Assembly: GCF_021608135.1 (NCBI RefSeq)
Contig: NZ_JAKIHL010000021.1
Coordinates: 1 to 51,384, forward strand
Origin: Microaerobacter geothermalis
GTDB lineage: Bacteria > Bacillota > Bacilli > DSM-22679
Direction: 5' to 3'
DNA length: 51,384 nt
The notes under the pieces are model-generated. The model was not told the origin of the DNA. It saw nothing but the letters and a program-made list of their open reading frames with translations, and made no database searches. Positions 48,903 to 51,384 of this stretch are shown here, piece by piece (the first letter of the stretch is position 1; every line of letters begins with the position of its first letter). The position numbers and the translations under genes were made by a program.

Positions 48903-49112
48903 TTCCTCCAGTTTTTTGGTTTCCTTACGAATCACCTGAATGCCCTGTTGGTATTGGATGTCGGAAATCAGCTTCATTTGATATAATTCTCGAAGTTCTT
49001 CTTCCATTAACCATAAGTCTCCCAAGGGATCTCCCGTATAGATAAGCACCCGAAATTCTCTTAGCAATTCTTTTAGATGAAAGATGCTTAAAATGGTCTG
49101 ATTGGGTTTCAA
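48891..49112 (-). CDS. yqgQ: YqgQ family (DUF910) protein
   Basis: A 73-aa protein with the YqgQ hallmark LIYTGDPLGDLWLMEEELRELYQMKLI. A small three-helix family of unknown function, in Bacillus next to glucokinase and rhomboid genes, which are not here. Start TTG 49112, with AAAGGAG upstream. 49113-49317 upstream holds no other gene I can support. Confidence 0.87.
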   Translation of the reverse strand: MKPNQTILSIFHLKELLREFRVLIYTGDPLGDLWLMEEELRELYQMKLISDIQYQQGIQVIRKETKKLEESGY

Positions 49113-49317
49113 AACTAATCTACTCCTTTATCAGAAAAGATAAATTCTTCGATCATCCTGATCATGATTATATGGAGACAGTATAGCAAAAATTAAATCC
49201 TTTCGCGATCCTTGTTAGAAAAACTTGGCTTATCGCCACGTACTTAATAGCGAAAGCTTTAGTTTTTTTTATACTTTTTTCCTTTAAAGAAATTAAGCTT
49301 TCTTAAATGTATAAAAA

Positions 49318-49350
49318 AGAAGGACTGGACCCATTATCATGATCCAGCCT
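49318..49350 (-). terminator. Terminator of the M42 peptidase gene
   Basis: AAGGCTGGATC pairs imperfectly with GGTCCAGTCCTT on the minus strand, followed by CTTTTTT. Confidence 0.72.
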
Positions 49351-49380
49351 TTCCTATTGATAAACCATCGGTTCAAACCG

Positions 49381-50448
49381 CTATCTGCTTCTGATTCTTT
49401 TCACAGTATCCTTATCCAGACGTTTCACTGCAGCAATCAGCAGTTTTTTCGCATTTTCGTAATCATCATAATGAATGATCGACGCATGGCTGTGAATATA
49501 CCTTGCCGGAATGCCAATCACTGCCGATGGCACCCCTTTTCCGCTCATATGGACCCTTCCGGCGTCTGTTCCTCCCTGGGAAACAAAAAATTGATAGGGA
49601 ATCCCTTCTTCCTCTGCCGTATCTATTAAAAAGTCACGTAATCCGGGATGTGAGATCATGGACCGGTCATAAATACGCATCAAAGGTCCTTCCCCCAACT
49701 TTCCGAACCCTTCGCCAGAACCTGGAATATCATTCGCTGGCCCGGCATCCAAGGCAAAAAAGATATCCGGTTTAATCATATCGGCAGCTGTAGCCGCCCC
49801 CCTTAATCCTACTTCCTCCTGAACAGTGGCTCCTGAATACACGGTACATGAAAGCTTTTCTTCCTTCAGTTCCTTTAACAGTTCAATGGATAAAGCACAT
49901 CCATAACGGTTGTCCCAGGCCTTGGCCATGATTTTTTTGGGATTGGCCATCACTTTAAAAGGACATACCGGAATGATTGGCTGACCTGGACGAACGCCAA
50001 TTTTTTCTGCATCTTCTTTGCTGTCTGCCCCGATATCAATAAACATTTTCTTCATATCCATCGGTTTTTTCCTGACTTCATCCGTTAACACATGGGGAGG
50101 AATGGATCCGATGACCCCCTCTACCGGTCCATTGGGAGTGATGATATGGACCCGCTGGGCCAACATCACCTGAGACCACCAGCCGCCCAAATTTTGAAAC
50201 TGGATAAACCCCTTTTCTGTGATTTGCGTGACCAAAAAGCCAACTTCATCCATATGACCGGCCACCATGATCGTCGGGCTGTTCTCATTCCCGGTTTTCT
50301 TGCCGAAGATGCTTCCCAGATTATCCTGGACCACTTCATCTGCGTACGAAGCCAGATGCTTTCTCATGATCTTTCTGACTTCATCTTCAAATCCAGGTGC
50401 CCCTGGAGCCTCAGTTAATTCTTTAAATAATTCCAACTGCCAGCTCAT
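49381..50448 (-). CDS. M42 family metallo-aminopeptidase
   Basis: A 355-aa M42 peptidase. Metal and catalytic sites are in [49 protein letters not shown] and the final [23 protein letters not shown]. The N-terminus [19 protein letters not shown] is typical. The family forms large dodecameric aminopeptidases (glutamyl or leucyl specificity), formerly called endoglucanase M. Start ATG 50448 after AAGGGAG at 8 bases; the frame to 50469 has no site. Specificity not decided by sequence alone. Confidence 0.94.
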   Translation of the reverse strand: MSWQLELFKELTEAPGAPGFEDEVRKIMRKHLASYADEVVQDNLGSIFGKKTGNENSPTIMVAGHMDEVGFLVTQITEKGFIQFQNLGGWWSQVMLAQRVHIITPNGPVEGVIGSIPPHVLTDEVRKKPMDMKKMFIDIGADSKEDAEKIGVRPGQPIIPVCPFKVMANPKKIMAKAWDNRYGCALSIELLKELKEEKLSCTVYSGATVQEEVGLRGAATAADMIKPDIFFALDAGPANDIPGSGEGFGKLGEGPLMRIYDRSMISHPGLRDFLIDTAEEEGIPYQFFVSQGGTDAGRVHMSGKGVPSAVIGIPARYIHSHASIIHYDDYENAKKLLIAAVKRLDKDTVKRIRSR

Positions 50449-50481
50449 GGTACAACTCCCTTCATTCATCTTTCTTCCACA

Positions 50482-51216
50482 TTATAGCAAATAATTTCGA
50501 AAAACGAAAATCGTGATGACCACAAACAAGAAGGAATTTACAATTTCTATGATTCCCGTTTGAATCGGTTTAAATTGGACATCAAGGGGAATGACCCATG
50601 ACTTGATCGCTGACGGAACAAAGGAAAGGGACAGCATCGGAAGCTGAACAGCCAACGGAAACAGCAATATCAATAGATGATATGCCCTGGACCACCATTT
50701 AAACGGATGATTGTTTTTCTCTCGAATGAAACTCTTCACATGAAAAACACTTCCCATAAAATATAATACGTTGGTGAACCAGAGCAAGGAAACAATTCCA
50801 TTCCATTCTCCCGTGCCAATATAAAATGCCATGATTCCAACAATGGACATCCCGCTAATGGCAAAAAAATCATTCCACACGCTTCTTTCATTTCTTATTT
50901 TTGCAAAATAGAGATTGATCAGAAGAAAGGGAATAATACTAAGGGCCATTAAGATAAGTCCGGGAAATTTTATGATCGGAAAAAGCCAGAAAAGAAAAGC
51001 AACCCCAAAATATATGGACATCCACATCAATAGCTCCTTGTCCCATTTTTTCTGGCGAAACATCATTAAAAGTGGTGTTATTCCTATATAGCCCAAAATT
51101 GTTCCGACAAAGGCAAGGATCTGAAAGAAATTGAATCCTCCAATGCCCAGTCCCAATAAAAATGGGACAATAACCATGGCCCATCCACCGTGTTCTCTTG
51201 GGATAATGACGTTCAT
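50482..51216 (-). CDS. YwiC-like membrane protein
   Basis: A 244-aa protein with seven to eight membrane spans. It begins MNVIIPREHGGWAMVIVPFLLGL, the REHGGW motif of the YwiC-like family, and also has LINLYFAKIRNERSVWNDFFAISGMS. In Bacillus ywiC lies next to the anaerobic regulator fnr and nitrate genes, which suggests but does not prove a link to anaerobic growth. Start ATG 51216 with GGAG 8 bases before; GTG 51225 is possible. 33 bp before the M42 gene on the same strand. Confidence 0.85.
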   Translation of the reverse strand: MNVIIPREHGGWAMVIVPFLLGLGIGGFNFFQILAFVGTILGYIGITPLLMMFRQKKWDKELLMWMSIYFGVAFLFWLFPIIKFPGLILMALSIIPFLLINLYFAKIRNERSVWNDFFAISGMSIVGIMAFYIGTGEWNGIVSLLWFTNVLYFMGSVFHVKSFIREKNNHPFKWWSRAYHLLILLFPLAVQLPMLSLSFVPSAIKSWVIPLDVQFKPIQTGIIEIVNSFLFVVITIFVFRNYLL

Positions 51217-51307
51217 ATCGTTCACTCCAATGACTAATATGTTAGATATATCCTATTCTATCCTGAAAATTAACTCGTTGCACGAACCAAAAAAAACAAT
51301 ACAAAAC

Positions 51308-51340
51308 TAACCCTAGGCCTTACAAAATATGGTTAGGGTT
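51308..51340. terminator. Hairpin near the window end
   Basis: AACCCTA pairs with TGGTTAGGGTT (with flanking AACTAACC) around an AT-rich loop. It lies beyond the start of the YwiC-like gene and may end a gene coming from outside the window. Nothing else is visible in 51226-51384. Confidence 0.4.
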
Positions 51341-51384
51341 GAAGAGCGATGATTCCTATCGTTTGTGTCAAGATGCTTCTGATT

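Overview
The window looks like chromosome of a spore-forming, low-to-moderate G+C Bacillales bacterium, possibly thermophilic or facultatively anaerobic; I cannot name the species. The reasons are strong AGGAGG ribosome sites with many GTG/TTG starts, a YjcZ-type small sporulation protein, a YheC/YheD-type ATP-grasp protein, YqgQ-, YneF-, YwiC- and CvfB-type proteins, and close spacing. Selenocysteine (Sec) genes, an encapsulin with an IMEF-type cargo, and LL-diaminopimelate aminotransferase are less usual for the group. No rRNA, tRNA or CRISPR array was recognised.

Layout. 1-7000: a large palindrome, an FtsA-like actin-fold protein with a repeat-rich tail, small membrane and zinc-ribbon proteins, a PDZ-less trypsin-like protease and an oligoendopeptidase F. 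7100-8640: a two-gene encapsulin iron-storage operon behind a clean sigma-A promoter whose spacer holds a Fur-family palindrome. 8640-12000: an unknown protein, DapL, another unknown protein and a short siroheme-type reductase. 12030-16900: peptide ABC operon 1 (oppABCD, no oppF) behind a folded leader and a 17-codon leader peptide. 16960-21000: YneF, a Met/Gly-rich exported PepSY-like protein, CvfB, pterin dehydratase and the YheC/D-like protein. 21080-28350: peptide ABC operon 2 (oppD-oppF-oppA-oppB-oppC), with three Spo0A-box-like sites at its head, split between oppF and oppA by a higher-GC, decayed insertion sequence. 28480-32250: a TAXI-type TRAP transporter. 32500-34530: two paralogous CxxxC mini-proteins and moaA-moaC. 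34700-37370: a lysophospholipase-like hydrolase, then mnmH-queF (both act on tRNA position 34). 37500-43860: selD (with an in-frame UGA), a glycosyltransferase, a TnpB remnant, selA and selB. 44080-45800: a Fur box, a divergent Lgt-like protein and an exported F5/8C-domain protein. 45820-48250: methyltransferase, a MerT-like membrane protein with in-frame UGA and a bacterial SECIS hairpin, a rhodanese lipoprotein and an alpha/beta hydrolase. 48300 to the end: an unknown protein, YqgQ, an M42 aminopeptidase and a YwiC-like protein.

How the genes fit together. SelD supplies selenophosphate to SelA (Sec-tRNA), which SelB delivers at SECIS-marked UGA codons, and also to MnmH (2-selenouridine in tRNA). 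At least two UGA-containing genes lie here: selD itself and the MerT-like gene, which conventional ORF calling truncates. The most interesting loci are the methyltransferase / Sec-MerT / rhodanese operon, the iron-regulated-looking encapsulin operon, the folded leader of opp operon 1, and the evenly spaced 0A-like boxes of opp operon 2.
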